Part shown: positions 19,301 to 27,198 of the stretch, piece after piece
How positions within the stretch are numbered: the first letter of the stretch is position 1
Layout of the letters: every line of letters begins with the position of its first letter
Assembly: GCF_003026285.1 (NCBI RefSeq)
Contig: NZ_PYOD01000017.1
Span: 1-64,000, forward strand
DNA: 64,000 nucleotides
Reading direction: 5' to 3'
Source: Photobacterium profundum
GTDB lineage: Bacteria; Pseudomonadota; Gammaproteobacteria; Enterobacterales; Vibrionaceae
The notes under the pieces: model-generated
What the model was told of the DNA's origin: nothing
Seen by the model: the letters and a program-made list of their open reading frames with translations, nothing else
Database searches by the model: none
Translations under genes and position numbers: made by a program

Positions 19301-20546
19301 TCGTACTAAAGAAAGCTACAAGCTTCCTTACGGTTCGATTTTGAGCAAAGGCGACGGTGATTCAGTAGTACAGGGTGATACTGTAGCTAACTGGGACCCG
19401 CACACAATGCCAATCATCACTGAAGTGGCTGGTCGTGTTCAGTTCGTTGACTTTATCGATGGTGTAACTGTTTCTCGTCAAACTGATGAGCTAACAGGCC
19501 TATCTTCAATCGTTATTCTAGACGCTGCAGAGCGTACTAGTGCCGGTAAAGATATGCGTCCAACGGTTAAGCTAGTTGACGACAAAGGTAACGATGTAAT
19601 GATCCCTGGTACTGATATGCCAGCTCAATACTTCTTACCTGGTAAAGCGATTGTTCAACTTGAAGATAGTGCTCTAGTTGGCATCGGTGACATCTTATCG
19701 CGTATTCCTCAGGAATCAGGCGGTACTCGAGATATCACGGGTGGTCTACCACGAGTTGCTGACTTGTTCGAAGCACGTAAACCTAAAGAGCCTGCAATCC
19801 TAGCGGAAATAACAGGTGCTGTTTCTTTCGGTAAAGAAACTAAAGGTAAGCGTCGTTTGATCATCACTCCAAGTGAAGGTCAACCATACGAAGAGATGAT
19901 CCACAAGTGGCGTCAGCTTAACGTATTCGAAGGCGAAAAAGTTGAATGTGGCGATGTAATCGCAGATGGTCCAGAAGCTCCACACGATATCTTGCGTCTT
20001 CGTGGTGTCCACGCAGTTGCTGAGTACATCGTAAACGAGGTTCAGGAAGTATACCGTCTACAAGGCGTTAAGATTAATGATAAGCACATTGAGACTATCA
20101 TTCGTCAGATGCTACGTAAGGTTACTATCGTTAAGGCTGGTGGTTCAGAATTCCTACCTGGCGAACAGGTTGAGTTCTCTCGTGTGAATATTGCGAACCG
20201 TCAACTAGAAGCTGATGGTAAAGACATCGTAACATTCAGCCGTGACCTATTGGGTATCACAAAAGCATCGCTTGCAACTGAGTCGTTTATCTCTGCAGCG
20301 TCGTTCCAGGAAACAACTCGCGTACTTACAGAAGCAGCTGTTTCTGGTAAGCGTGATGAGTTACGTGGTCTGAAAGAAAACGTAATCGTTGGTCGTCTAA
20401 TTCCAGCGGGTACAGGTTTCTCTTACCACCAGCGTCGTCAGAATGAGCGTAATGCTGAGCTAGAGCCAGTAGCACCTCAGGTTGATGCTGAACAAGCATC
20501 TCAAGACCTAGCTGCACTACTTAACGCAGGCCTAAGCGACGATTAA
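16332..20546 (+). CDS. rpoC: DNA-directed RNA polymerase subunit beta prime
   Basis: Catalytic polymerase subunit, 1404 residues (E. coli 1407). The start is GTG at 16332 ([21 protein letters not shown]); the overlapping ATG is immediately followed by TGA in its own frame, and E. coli rpoC also uses GTG. Zinc-binding cysteines [20 protein letters not shown], the Mg-binding [12 protein letters not shown] motif, and the second zinc site [19 protein letters not shown] are all intact. A 97-nt spacer follows rpoB and a terminator closes the operon. Confidence 0.99.
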   Translation: [1404 protein letters not shown]

Positions 20547-20568
20547 TCATTGTTGTTTAGTGTTAGCG

Positions 20569-20600
20569 AAAAAAGGCATCCTTCGGGGTGCCTTTTTTTT
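20569..20600 (+). terminator. Terminator of the rpoBC operon
   Basis: AAAAGGCATCC / GGGTGCCTTTT stem with a TTCG tetraloop and eight T residues, 25 nt after rpoC. Confidence 0.95.
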
Positions 20601-20760
20601 GTTATTTGGCAAATAATAGGCAACTATTACTCATTGTGATCGTGTAAATAGTTTGGTTGGTGGAATTGATAGTGAGCAGCATTATTACTTGAGGCGTAAA
20701 GAGGTAAACATGAATGTTTCAGTGCTTTGAGGGGGGAAGGGCTTATGGGGGGAGGTAATA

Positions 20761-20795
20761 CTAAGAAACAGCGTATAAGCTGCTCCTTAGTTTTT
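20761..20795 (+). terminator. Hairpin with T tail between convergent rpoC and rsd
   Basis: CTAAG-AAA-CAGC / GCTG-CTC-CTTAG with a GTATAA loop and TTTTT on the plus side. The minus side lacks a T run, so it may act as a back-up plus-strand terminator. The 269-nt gap also holds a G-rich tract at 20730-20753 and no recognisable gene. Confidence 0.5.
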
Positions 20796-20815
20796 AGCTG
20801 TTAGATCAGGTTTGA

Positions 20816-21298
20816 TTAAGCGCCTGGTGGGCACGCTAAGCTTTCGCTAATTAATTCAATCAGGTTATCTTCAAGACCAAATCGCAATTCTAGCAATTCA
20901 CCAATTGAAGATAGGTCTTTGTCTAAATCTATCAGCGTATTTTCTTCTGCGATATCACTATAACGATCTGTGAAATTAAGAATAGGATCGGTTGTTTGAG
21001 TGATGCTCGCGTAAAGCAGTGAAATGTCTTCTGTCGGTGAATATCCTGCCGTATTCCACTTTTCCATGACCATATCGTAGATTTTGAAATGACCTGCTGA
21101 AATATAATCGACAACTTGTTGGCAAAAGAGTTGTAACTGTGAAGAGGTAGGTAATTGGCGTGTATTGCTTTCGAAGGGTGGGAGACCGGCCAATTTACAG
21201 TAGTCGATCAGTAATTGCTGCCGGGACACCAGCCAGTGATCGATAACATCACTTGTACCGCCCCACTGTTGTTGAACTTGCTCAAATTTACTTAACAT
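20816..21298 (-). CDS. rsd: Regulator of sigma D (anti-sigma-70 factor Rsd)
   Basis: Binds sigma-70 in stationary phase and, in E. coli, also stimulates SpoT. The chosen ATG at 21298 (MLSKFEQVQQQWGG) follows GAGGG by 8 nt; longer in-frame starts up to 21325 lack proper spacing. 160 residues (E. coli 158). Family blocks are visible: VIDHWLVSRQQLLIDYCKLAG, YISAGHFKIYDMVMEKW and a C-terminal IGELLELRFGLEDNLI. It is divergent from nudC; rsd next to nudC-hemE is the E. coli order. Confidence 0.93.
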   Translation of the reverse strand: MLSKFEQVQQQWGGTSDVIDHWLVSRQQLLIDYCKLAGLPPFESNTRQLPTSSQLQLFCQQVVDYISAGHFKIYDMVMEKWNTAGYSPTEDISLLYASITQTTDPILNFTDRYSDIAEENTLIDLDKDLSSIGELLELRFGLEDNLIELISESLACPPGA

Positions 21299-21502
21299 GA
21301 TCATACCCTCATGATCTATTTGCACTATGACGATATTGGTTAAAAATAGGTATTATAAAATACGTATTTCAAAACAAAGGCGACTCAGTACAATTACTGA
21401 TGAATCTCTTTAAAAAGAGAGCCTTTTTATACGGACTTAAAATCCGTTATGTAGTTAGATTGCCAGTAAAACCGATACCCTGCAAGGATGGATGTAATAT
21501 TG

Positions 21503-22279
21503 ATGTTAAATAAACGAGAATTAGCGTATTGGTGTGTGGTAAATGATCGCAAATTATATCTATTAGATAATGCGATTCCACTATTGGAAAAGTCAGAATT
21601 AACATTTAATACTGACTCAGCACGAGTAATTGGTGAATATTTAGATCACCCAGTTTACTGGCTAGAAGCCAATAATTGTTCGCATAGTGATGATTTTTAT
21701 ACGCAAAGAGAATTATTAGGTATCGATCAGACGTTGTTTGATTTAGCCGGAAGGGCAACTCAGCTTTCTCATATGTTGCATACACAAAACTTTTGTTCTG
21801 TTTGTGGTGGAGCGGCGGTATTGGCGGGCGATCAATTTGCAATGGTATGCCAACAATGTAGTAATGCGCAGTACCCTCGAGTATCGCCTTGTATCATTGT
21901 GGCTGTGCGAAAAAACGATCAAATATTATTGGCACAGCACCCTCGGCATAAATCAGGAATATATACGGTCATTGCCGGTTTTGTTGAGGCTGGTGAAACA
22001 TTAGAACAATGTGTTGCGCGGGAAGTTGAAGAAGAGACTGGCATTCAGGTGCACAATATTCGCTATTTTTCGAGTCAGCCTTGGGCATTTCCTTCTAACA
22101 TTATGATGGCGTTTTTAGCTGATTATGAAAGCGGTGAGCTAAAACCTGATTATGAAGAATTGAGTGATGCGATTTGGGCGAAGGCGACTGAGCTACCTGC
22201 AATCGCTCCTAAAGGCACGATTGCACGAGTGCTTATCGATGAGACACTTGATCTAATAAAAGGCACTAAACATATATAA
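21503..22279 (+). CDS. nudC: NAD+ diphosphatase / NAD-cap decapping enzyme NudC
   Basis: Nudix hydrolase that splits NAD(H) and removes NAD caps from RNA. Zinc finger CSVCGG...CQQC (mid-protein), Nudix box GFVEAGETLEQCVAREVEEE, and the NADH-pyrophosphatase signature SQPWAFPSNIMMAF just after it. I favour the ATG at 21503 (MLNKRELAYWCVVND, 258 residues, like E. coli at 257), because an upstream ATG at 21488 sits directly against its only AAGG. The upstream start would add five residues. Confidence 0.93.
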   Translation: MLNKRELAYWCVVNDRKLYLLDNAIPLLEKSELTFNTDSARVIGEYLDHPVYWLEANNCSHSDDFYTQRELLGIDQTLFDLAGRATQLSHMLHTQNFCSVCGGAAVLAGDQFAMVCQQCSNAQYPRVSPCIIVAVRKNDQILLAQHPRHKSGIYTVIAGFVEAGETLEQCVAREVEEETGIQVHNIRYFSSQPWAFPSNIMMAFLADYESGELKPDYEELSDAIWAKATELPAIAPKGTIARVLIDETLDLIKGTKHI

Positions 22280-22493
22280 GAACCGTTAAAACAAAGGATT
22301 CGGTTCGATGAGTGGAATTCACTATGCATTAATTATAACTATTCACGAGTCGACTTTGTTTTAAACTTCATACTGAGTCGAAAATAGTGTTTCAAATTTG
22401 TTGTAATAAACATGATCGGCTTAACAATCAGGCTCTTTTGTTGTAGTCGATGAGTGATACAATACGCCCCAGAATTTATCCATGGAGTTTCGA

Positions 22494-23561
22494 ATGAGCG
22501 AATTAAAGAATGACCGCTACCTACGTGCGTTATTAAAGCAGCCGGTAGATTGCACACCAGTATGGATGATGCGTCAGGCTGGCCGTTACTTGCCAGAATA
22601 CCGTGCGACACGTAGCGTTGCTGGTGACTTTATGTCGCTATGTAAGAACGCGGAACTAGCGAGTGAAGTAACGCTTCAACCACTACGTCGTTTTCCTTTG
22701 GATGCAGCGATTCTCTTCTCCGATATTTTAACTATTCCTGATGCAATGGGATTAGGTTTGTATTTTGAAGCGGGTGAAGGGCCTAAATTTGAGCGTCCGA
22801 TTACCTGTAAAGCGGATGTAGATAAGATCGGTCTACCTGATCCGGAAGGCGAGTTGCAGTATGTAATGAATGCAGTACGTCAAATCCGTAAAGATCTGCA
22901 AGGTGAAGTACCACTCATTGGCTTCTCTGGTAGCCCATGGACCTTAGCGACTTACATGGTTGAAGGCGGTAGTTCTAAAGCCTTCACTAAGATCAAGAAA
23001 ATGATGTATGCAGAACCTACAACGCTACATTTACTTCTTGATAAGCTAGCAGATAGCGTTGTTGAATACTTGAATGCGCAAATCAAAGCGGGTGCGCAAT
23101 CTGTTATGGTGTTTGATACTTGGGGTGGTGTACTAACGCCAAGTGACTATAACGAGTTCTCGTTACGTTATATGCATAAAATCGTTGATGGTCTGATCCG
23201 TGAAAACGATGGACGTCGTGTTCCTGTTACGCTATTCACTAAAAATGGCGGCATGTGGTTAGAGCAAATTGCAGCAACAGGTTGTGATGCAATCGGTCTT
23301 GATTGGACGATTAATATTGCTGATGCTAATCGTCGAGTAGGAGACAAAGTTGCCCTTCAAGGCAATATGGATCCATCGATTCTATATGCACAACCAGAGC
23401 GTATTCGCCAAGAAGTCGCGACGATTCTTGACGGTTACGGTGATGAAGGTACAGGCCACGTCTTTAACCTTGGCCATGGCATTCACTTAGATGTGCCGCC
23501 TGAAAATGCAGGTGTGTTCGTTGATGCTGTGCATGAGCTGTCTAAGCCGTATCACAAGTAA
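22494..23561 (+). CDS. hemE: Uroporphyrinogen decarboxylase
   Basis: Decarboxylates uroporphyrinogen III to coproporphyrinogen III in haem synthesis. Start ATG at 22494 (MSELKNDRYLRALLKQPVD) with GGAG 6 nt upstream gives 355 residues (E. coli 354). N-terminal signature PVWMMRQAGRYLPEYRATR, catalytic Asp in LFSDILTIPDAMG, and GFSGSPWTLATYMVEGG are intact. Gap to nudC 214 nt with no other gene. A terminator follows directly. Confidence 0.98.
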   Translation: MSELKNDRYLRALLKQPVDCTPVWMMRQAGRYLPEYRATRSVAGDFMSLCKNAELASEVTLQPLRRFPLDAAILFSDILTIPDAMGLGLYFEAGEGPKFERPITCKADVDKIGLPDPEGELQYVMNAVRQIRKDLQGEVPLIGFSGSPWTLATYMVEGGSSKAFTKIKKMMYAEPTTLHLLLDKLADSVVEYLNAQIKAGAQSVMVFDTWGGVLTPSDYNEFSLRYMHKIVDGLIRENDGRRVPVTLFTKNGGMWLEQIAATGCDAIGLDWTINIADANRRVGDKVALQGNMDPSILYAQPERIRQEVATILDGYGDEGTGHVFNLGHGIHLDVPPENAGVFVDAVHELSKPYHK

Positions 23562-23581
23562 TCGTATTAACAAAACACAAG

Positions 23582-23606
23582 AAGCGTCCATTATGGACGC
23601 TTTTTT
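23582..23606 (+). terminator. Terminator after hemE
   Basis: AAGCGTCCA / TGGACGCTT stem with a TTA loop and a T run on the plus strand, 20 nt after hemE. It also abuts the stop of the convergent gtrB-like gene, but the minus side has only a weak T tail. Confidence 0.9.
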
Positions 23607-23607
23607 A

Positions 23608-24573
23608 TTAGCCTATTTTTGATATCGGTTGTGGATCACTTTGAGAGGTCTCGATATTTTTTTGCGAATGGATAACATAGCGAGGCCTTCCTTTCACTTC
23701 AGTATAAATTCTTCCCACGTATTCACCTAAAATACCAATAGTTATGAGTTGAATGCCTCCCATAAATACCATGACTGTCATCAATGAGGCATATCCAGGT
23801 ACATCGATGCTAAAAAAGAGTTTTTGAATAATGATGGTACTGCCATAGAAAATAGAAAGGAACGAAATTGCAAAACCAATGTAACTGGCAAGCTTCAAAG
23901 GTGTAGTACTAAAATTAGTAATCCCTTCAATCGCTAAATTTAAGAGTTTTAAGCCATTAAATTTAGTTGTTCCTGCAATGCGCTCTGGTCTTTTATATTC
24001 AACGATTTCTGGGTTAAAACCAGGCCAAGAAAGAAGTCCTTTCATGAAAAGGTTCTTCTCTTGAAGTGTGATGACGATATCGACAACACGTCTGTCCATA
24101 AGTCGAAAGTCACCGACATTTTCTTCAATTTTTGAATGTGAAAGCACGTTATGGAGCTTGTAAAACCAGTTTGCAGTCACTCGTTTAAGCCAGTGATCAC
24201 TGCTCCGATCTCCGCGTTTTGCTAATACTAACTCAGCGCCTTCTTCCCATTTGAGATACATAGTTTCTATAAGCTCTATCGGATCTTGTAAATCGACATC
24301 AAGAGGAACAACAATATCGCCTCGACTGTGTTCTAAACCACAGAATAGCGCAGGCTCTTTACCAAAATTTCGAGAAAAATTTATAAGGCGTACCAAGCTG
24401 TCTGTAAGTGTCAATTGTTGAATAATTGAGGCTGTTTCATCACAACTTCCATCGTTAACAAAGATGATTTCTACATCTTTTTGTTGTAGGAAGTGATCAC
24501 TTCGTACCGCTTGGTAGAATGTATTGATAGTTTCTTGTTCATTAAATACAGGAACAACAAGAGATATAAGCAT
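23608..24573 (-). CDS. gtrB: GtrB-like polyprenyl-phosphate glycosyltransferase
   Basis: Family 2 glycosyltransferase predicted to load a sugar from a nucleotide donor onto undecaprenyl phosphate on the cytoplasmic face. 321 residues: GT-A domain with SLVVPVFNEQETI, FVNDGSCDET and the metal motif VPLDVDLQDP, SRNFGKEPAL and KRGDRSSDHWLKR; then two membrane helices (about 225-250 and 262-285) and a tail GEYVGRIYTEVKGRPRYVI, all characteristic of GtrB/DPM1-like enzymes. Start overlaps the gtrA-like stop (TAATG). Last gene of a three-gene cassette. The sugar is not known. Confidence 0.88.
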   Translation of the reverse strand: MLISLVVPVFNEQETINTFYQAVRSDHFLQQKDVEIIFVNDGSCDETASIIQQLTLTDSLVRLINFSRNFGKEPALFCGLEHSRGDIVVPLDVDLQDPIELIETMYLKWEEGAELVLAKRGDRSSDHWLKRVTANWFYKLHNVLSHSKIEENVGDFRLMDRRVVDIVITLQEKNLFMKGLLSWPGFNPEIVEYKRPERIAGTTKFNGLKLLNLAIEGITNFSTTPLKLASYIGFAISFLSIFYGSTIIIQKLFFSIDVPGYASLMTVMVFMGGIQLITIGILGEYVGRIYTEVKGRPRYVIHSQKNIETSQSDPQPISKIG

Positions 24574-24920
24574 TACTTATCCTTTAAAAAGAGTAACTTT
24601 GAGAACTTATAACCAATTAATAAACTTAATGCTGAGAAGGTGAGCAGTGAGAGTATTGAAGGCAAGGCTAAGTGATCTCCGATATAACCAATTGAATAGC
24701 TTAAGATGCCCATGAAAAAAACGTATAGGCTATACTCTTTGGGCTTATATTTGGCTTGGAACGTGTATTTGGCATTCAAAAGATAAGAACCACTGACTGC
24801 GACAGAAAATGCCAGTACATTACTACTGCTTTGATTAAGACCATAAGTAATCAAAGTGAAGTATGTGGCAAAGTGAACGGCTGTATTTACAATGCCGATT
24901 AAAGCATAACGTGTAAACAT
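24573..24920 (-). CDS. gtrA: GtrA-like membrane protein (putative lipid-linked sugar flippase)
   Basis: 115 residues with four hydrophobic segments and the family start RYALIGIVNTAVHFATYF plus the SYLLNAKYTFQ motif. GtrA proteins are thought to flip the undecaprenyl-phosphate-sugar made by GtrB across the inner membrane. One-base overlaps (TAATG) join it to both neighbours, so the three genes are translationally coupled. Confidence 0.85.
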   Translation of the reverse strand: MFTRYALIGIVNTAVHFATYFTLITYGLNQSSSNVLAFSVAVSGSYLLNAKYTFQAKYKPKEYSLYVFFMGILSYSIGYIGDHLALPSILSLLTFSALSLLIGYKFSKLLFLKDK

Positions 24921-26515
24921 TATAGGGCTTCCTTAATGTTTACTAAGTAATCAAGGTACTCTATGAGTGAGACATGCTCTGTTTCATTCGTTTGTGAAAT
25001 ATTTTTTATGCCGTTGTAGCGAACAAAACAGCGATTTACCCAGTCACTTTTATTCGTAGATAGGGGAGACCAATCATAAAATTGCGGTGCTTTTAATACT
25101 TTATGTTCAGTCTGAATGATCAAGTTATCAGTTGTATTTAATCGAGCCATTGGTTTCGTGATAAGGGCTTCATTAGTAATGTATAGTCCCCATGTTTCCA
25201 AACTTAAAAACGCTGAACTAATTACAAAGAGTGGAATGAAAACACATTTCTTTCTCAGTGTTGACCAATTAATTTGTATTATCATCGATAAAATGAGTGC
25301 AGCAAGTACACTTGCCGTTAAATAAGCTCGTCTAGCTGGTATCACACCAACAGTATACGCTGAAGCATCGATGAGCATGAGACAATGGAAAAATACAATC
25401 ATAAAGGCAGTTGTATAATGCTTGGTGAACAAGGTTTTATTTCTGAGTAAATAGACAAGGGCTACTGCAGACAGAATAAGGTTGTTGAATAAAATTATTG
25501 CGCCTAATGAATCACCTGACGGTTTACTACTATTGCTGAATAACAAGCCGATTAATATTAACAGTAAACTTAAATACCCTGATAACAAGTGCCAGCGCTT
25601 AAGTGGTATGAAATGGTATTGTGCTTGTAATCTAGCGATAAAATATGTAGTTGCAAGCGATGCGACTGCAAGAACATAGTTCGTTTTATACATCGAACGA
25701 CCTAGAGTATCGAGATAGTGCGCTGCTAATTGAGGGAATTCAAAAGCTAGGATCCAAGAGATAATTTGTCCTAGTGAAGTGTAATCATCAACACCATTAG
25801 CTCTAAGTTGTGTGCCGGGTGCTGTATATAGGGCGATAAAACCAGCAATAAAGCTGACAGTAGGTAAGAGGAATCGGAAGCTTTCCGTGTCTCTATTTAT
25901 TCTCCTGTAAATAAATATAACAACGTGAATGATGCAGCCTAATGCACCTAAATCAAAACTACTCATTCCTGCAAAAAAGCTAAGCAGGCTAAAAAGAACA
26001 ATCATGGTGATGTTAGTTGTGTTGTACCAGCTATTTATCCCTGCATAGTAATAACGAAAAACTGTAAAATGCATCAAGCAGAATGCTAGGGGCCATGCAT
26101 AGTTCATTGCTCCTGCTCGCCAAAGGAATACAGCTCCAAACACGGTTGATATTGATAGTAATGTGAAGAAAATTATTAAGAATAAAGCATCACTATTTGT
26201 CTTGCCTCTACGAGCAAAAAGTAGAGGGTGAATCATGATGAGAATGATGGCAAAAACAAAGGTATTCACTATGGCAAAAGGTAGGCCGATTAAGTGAGTG
26301 CCAACGAGCACTGAAAATATCTCCCCGACTCTGGCATTCCAAGTCATGTATGTCTTTATTGCGGCTTCTACTCCCCCAAGTTGCACATAGCTTCCTAAAT
26401 GACAAAAGTCATCAGAAATTAATGGGAATAATGCATTAAGAATGAAGGCAAAGAGAGTAAGCGCCCCTAAAGTAAGAGCATATCTGTTTTTTAAAAGGTT
26501 AGGCATAATCGGCAT
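24920..26515 (-). CDS. Polytopic membrane protein, likely Gtr-type periplasmic glycosyltransferase
   Basis: 531 residues with about eleven hydrophobic segments and a soluble C-terminal tail of roughly 85 residues. An acidic pair early in the first periplasmic loop (PLISDDFCH, about residues 31-39) resembles the DD/DE motif of GT-C fold transferases and DUF6056-type proteins. By position it should be the serotype-specific transferase that moves the flipped sugar onto a cell-surface glycan. Unlike phage gtr operons (gtrA-gtrB-specific gene), the specific gene comes first here. Start is uncertain: ATG at 26515 or 26506, neither with a good ribosome site. Acceptor and sugar are unknown. Confidence 0.65.
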   Translation of the reverse strand: MPIMPNLLKNRYALTLGALTLFAFILNALFPLISDDFCHLGSYVQLGGVEAAIKTYMTWNARVGEIFSVLVGTHLIGLPFAIVNTFVFAIILIMIHPLLFARRGKTNSDALFLIIFFTLLSISTVFGAVFLWRAGAMNYAWPLAFCLMHFTVFRYYYAGINSWYNTTNITMIVLFSLLSFFAGMSSFDLGALGCIIHVVIFIYRRINRDTESFRFLLPTVSFIAGFIALYTAPGTQLRANGVDDYTSLGQIISWILAFEFPQLAAHYLDTLGRSMYKTNYVLAVASLATTYFIARLQAQYHFIPLKRWHLLSGYLSLLLILIGLLFSNSSKPSGDSLGAIILFNNLILSAVALVYLLRNKTLFTKHYTTAFMIVFFHCLMLIDASAYTVGVIPARRAYLTASVLAALILSMIIQINWSTLRKKCVFIPLFVISSAFLSLETWGLYITNEALITKPMARLNTTDNLIIQTEHKVLKAPQFYDWSPLSTNKSDWVNRCFVRYNGIKNISQTNETEHVSLIEYLDYLVNIKEAL

Positions 26516-26556
26516 AAAAAGTGAATTCGGTAAGTGAATGTTACAGCAATCCTGTA

Positions 26557-26573
26557 TTTACTGTCACAGTAAA
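26557..26573. promoter_or_regulatory. Perfect 17-bp palindrome upstream of the gtr cassette
   Basis: TTTACTGTCACAGTAAA, with 8-bp arms round a central C, flanked on both sides by CCTGTA (26551-26556 and 26574-26579). It lies 42-58 bp upstream of the first gtr start codon. There is no T run on either side, so an operator is more likely than a terminator. The regulator is unknown. Confidence 0.5.
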
Positions 26574-26600
26574 CCTGTAAGGAAGTACTAGAGTTGAAGC

Positions 26601-27188
26601 TTAATTCCCACCCAAATGTTGGTGAACATACTCTCTGATGTATGGCACAACATCTTCTTCAAACCATGGGTTCTTCTTTAACCACAGTGTATTGCGTGGT
26701 GAAGGGTGCGGCATCGGAATATACCGAGGTGCCCACTGACGCCAAGCACGCACAGTTTCAGTGAGAGTCTTGGGCTTATTATTAAGATAATAGTTTTGCG
26801 CGTATTGCCCAATGACTAATGTCATGCCGATATTGGGTAATAAGGGTAAGACCTGATGATGCCACTGTGTTGCGCATTCTGGTCGCGGCGGTAAATCGCC
26901 TGACTTTCCTTTTCCGGGATAGCACAGTCCCATCGGCATGATGGCGATTTGTTGTGGGTTATAGAAGGTTTCTGAGTCTAAATCGAGCCAGCGACGTAGT
27001 CGTTCACCGCTTGGGTCATTCCATGGAATGCCAGTTTCATGCACTTTGGTACCAGGTGCTTGACCAATGATCATCAGCTTCGCTTGTGAATGTGCTTGAA
27101 TGATCGGGCGTGGCCCTGCAAGAAGATGATCCTTGCAGATCTCGCAGTGTCGTATCTGATCGAGTATGTTATTAAGATGTTTCGCCAT
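26601..27188 (-). CDS. Uracil-DNA glycosylase family protein
   Basis: Base-excision-repair-type fold. The ATG at 27188 (MAKHLNNILDQIRHCEICKDHL) gives 195 residues; the frame is open much further upstream but that part is the antisense-shifted 3' end of the next gene. Motif A-like GQAPGTKVHETGIPWND (42-58) and motif B-like HPSPRN (161-166) place it in the uracil-DNA-glycosylase superfamily (COG1573-like). Only one CxxC pair is near the N-terminus, so a full iron-sulphur site of family 4 is not evident. The stop of the dehydrogenase gene is 10 nt upstream, so they are probably co-transcribed. Substrate is not certain. Confidence 0.82.
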   Translation of the reverse strand: MAKHLNNILDQIRHCEICKDHLLAGPRPIIQAHSQAKLMIIGQAPGTKVHETGIPWNDPSGERLRRWLDLDSETFYNPQQIAIMPMGLCYPGKGKSGDLPPRPECATQWHHQVLPLLPNIGMTLVIGQYAQNYYLNNKPKTLTETVRAWRQWAPRYIPMPHPSPRNTLWLKKNPWFEEDVVPYIREYVHQHLGGN

Positions 27189-27198
27189 ACTGTAAGCC

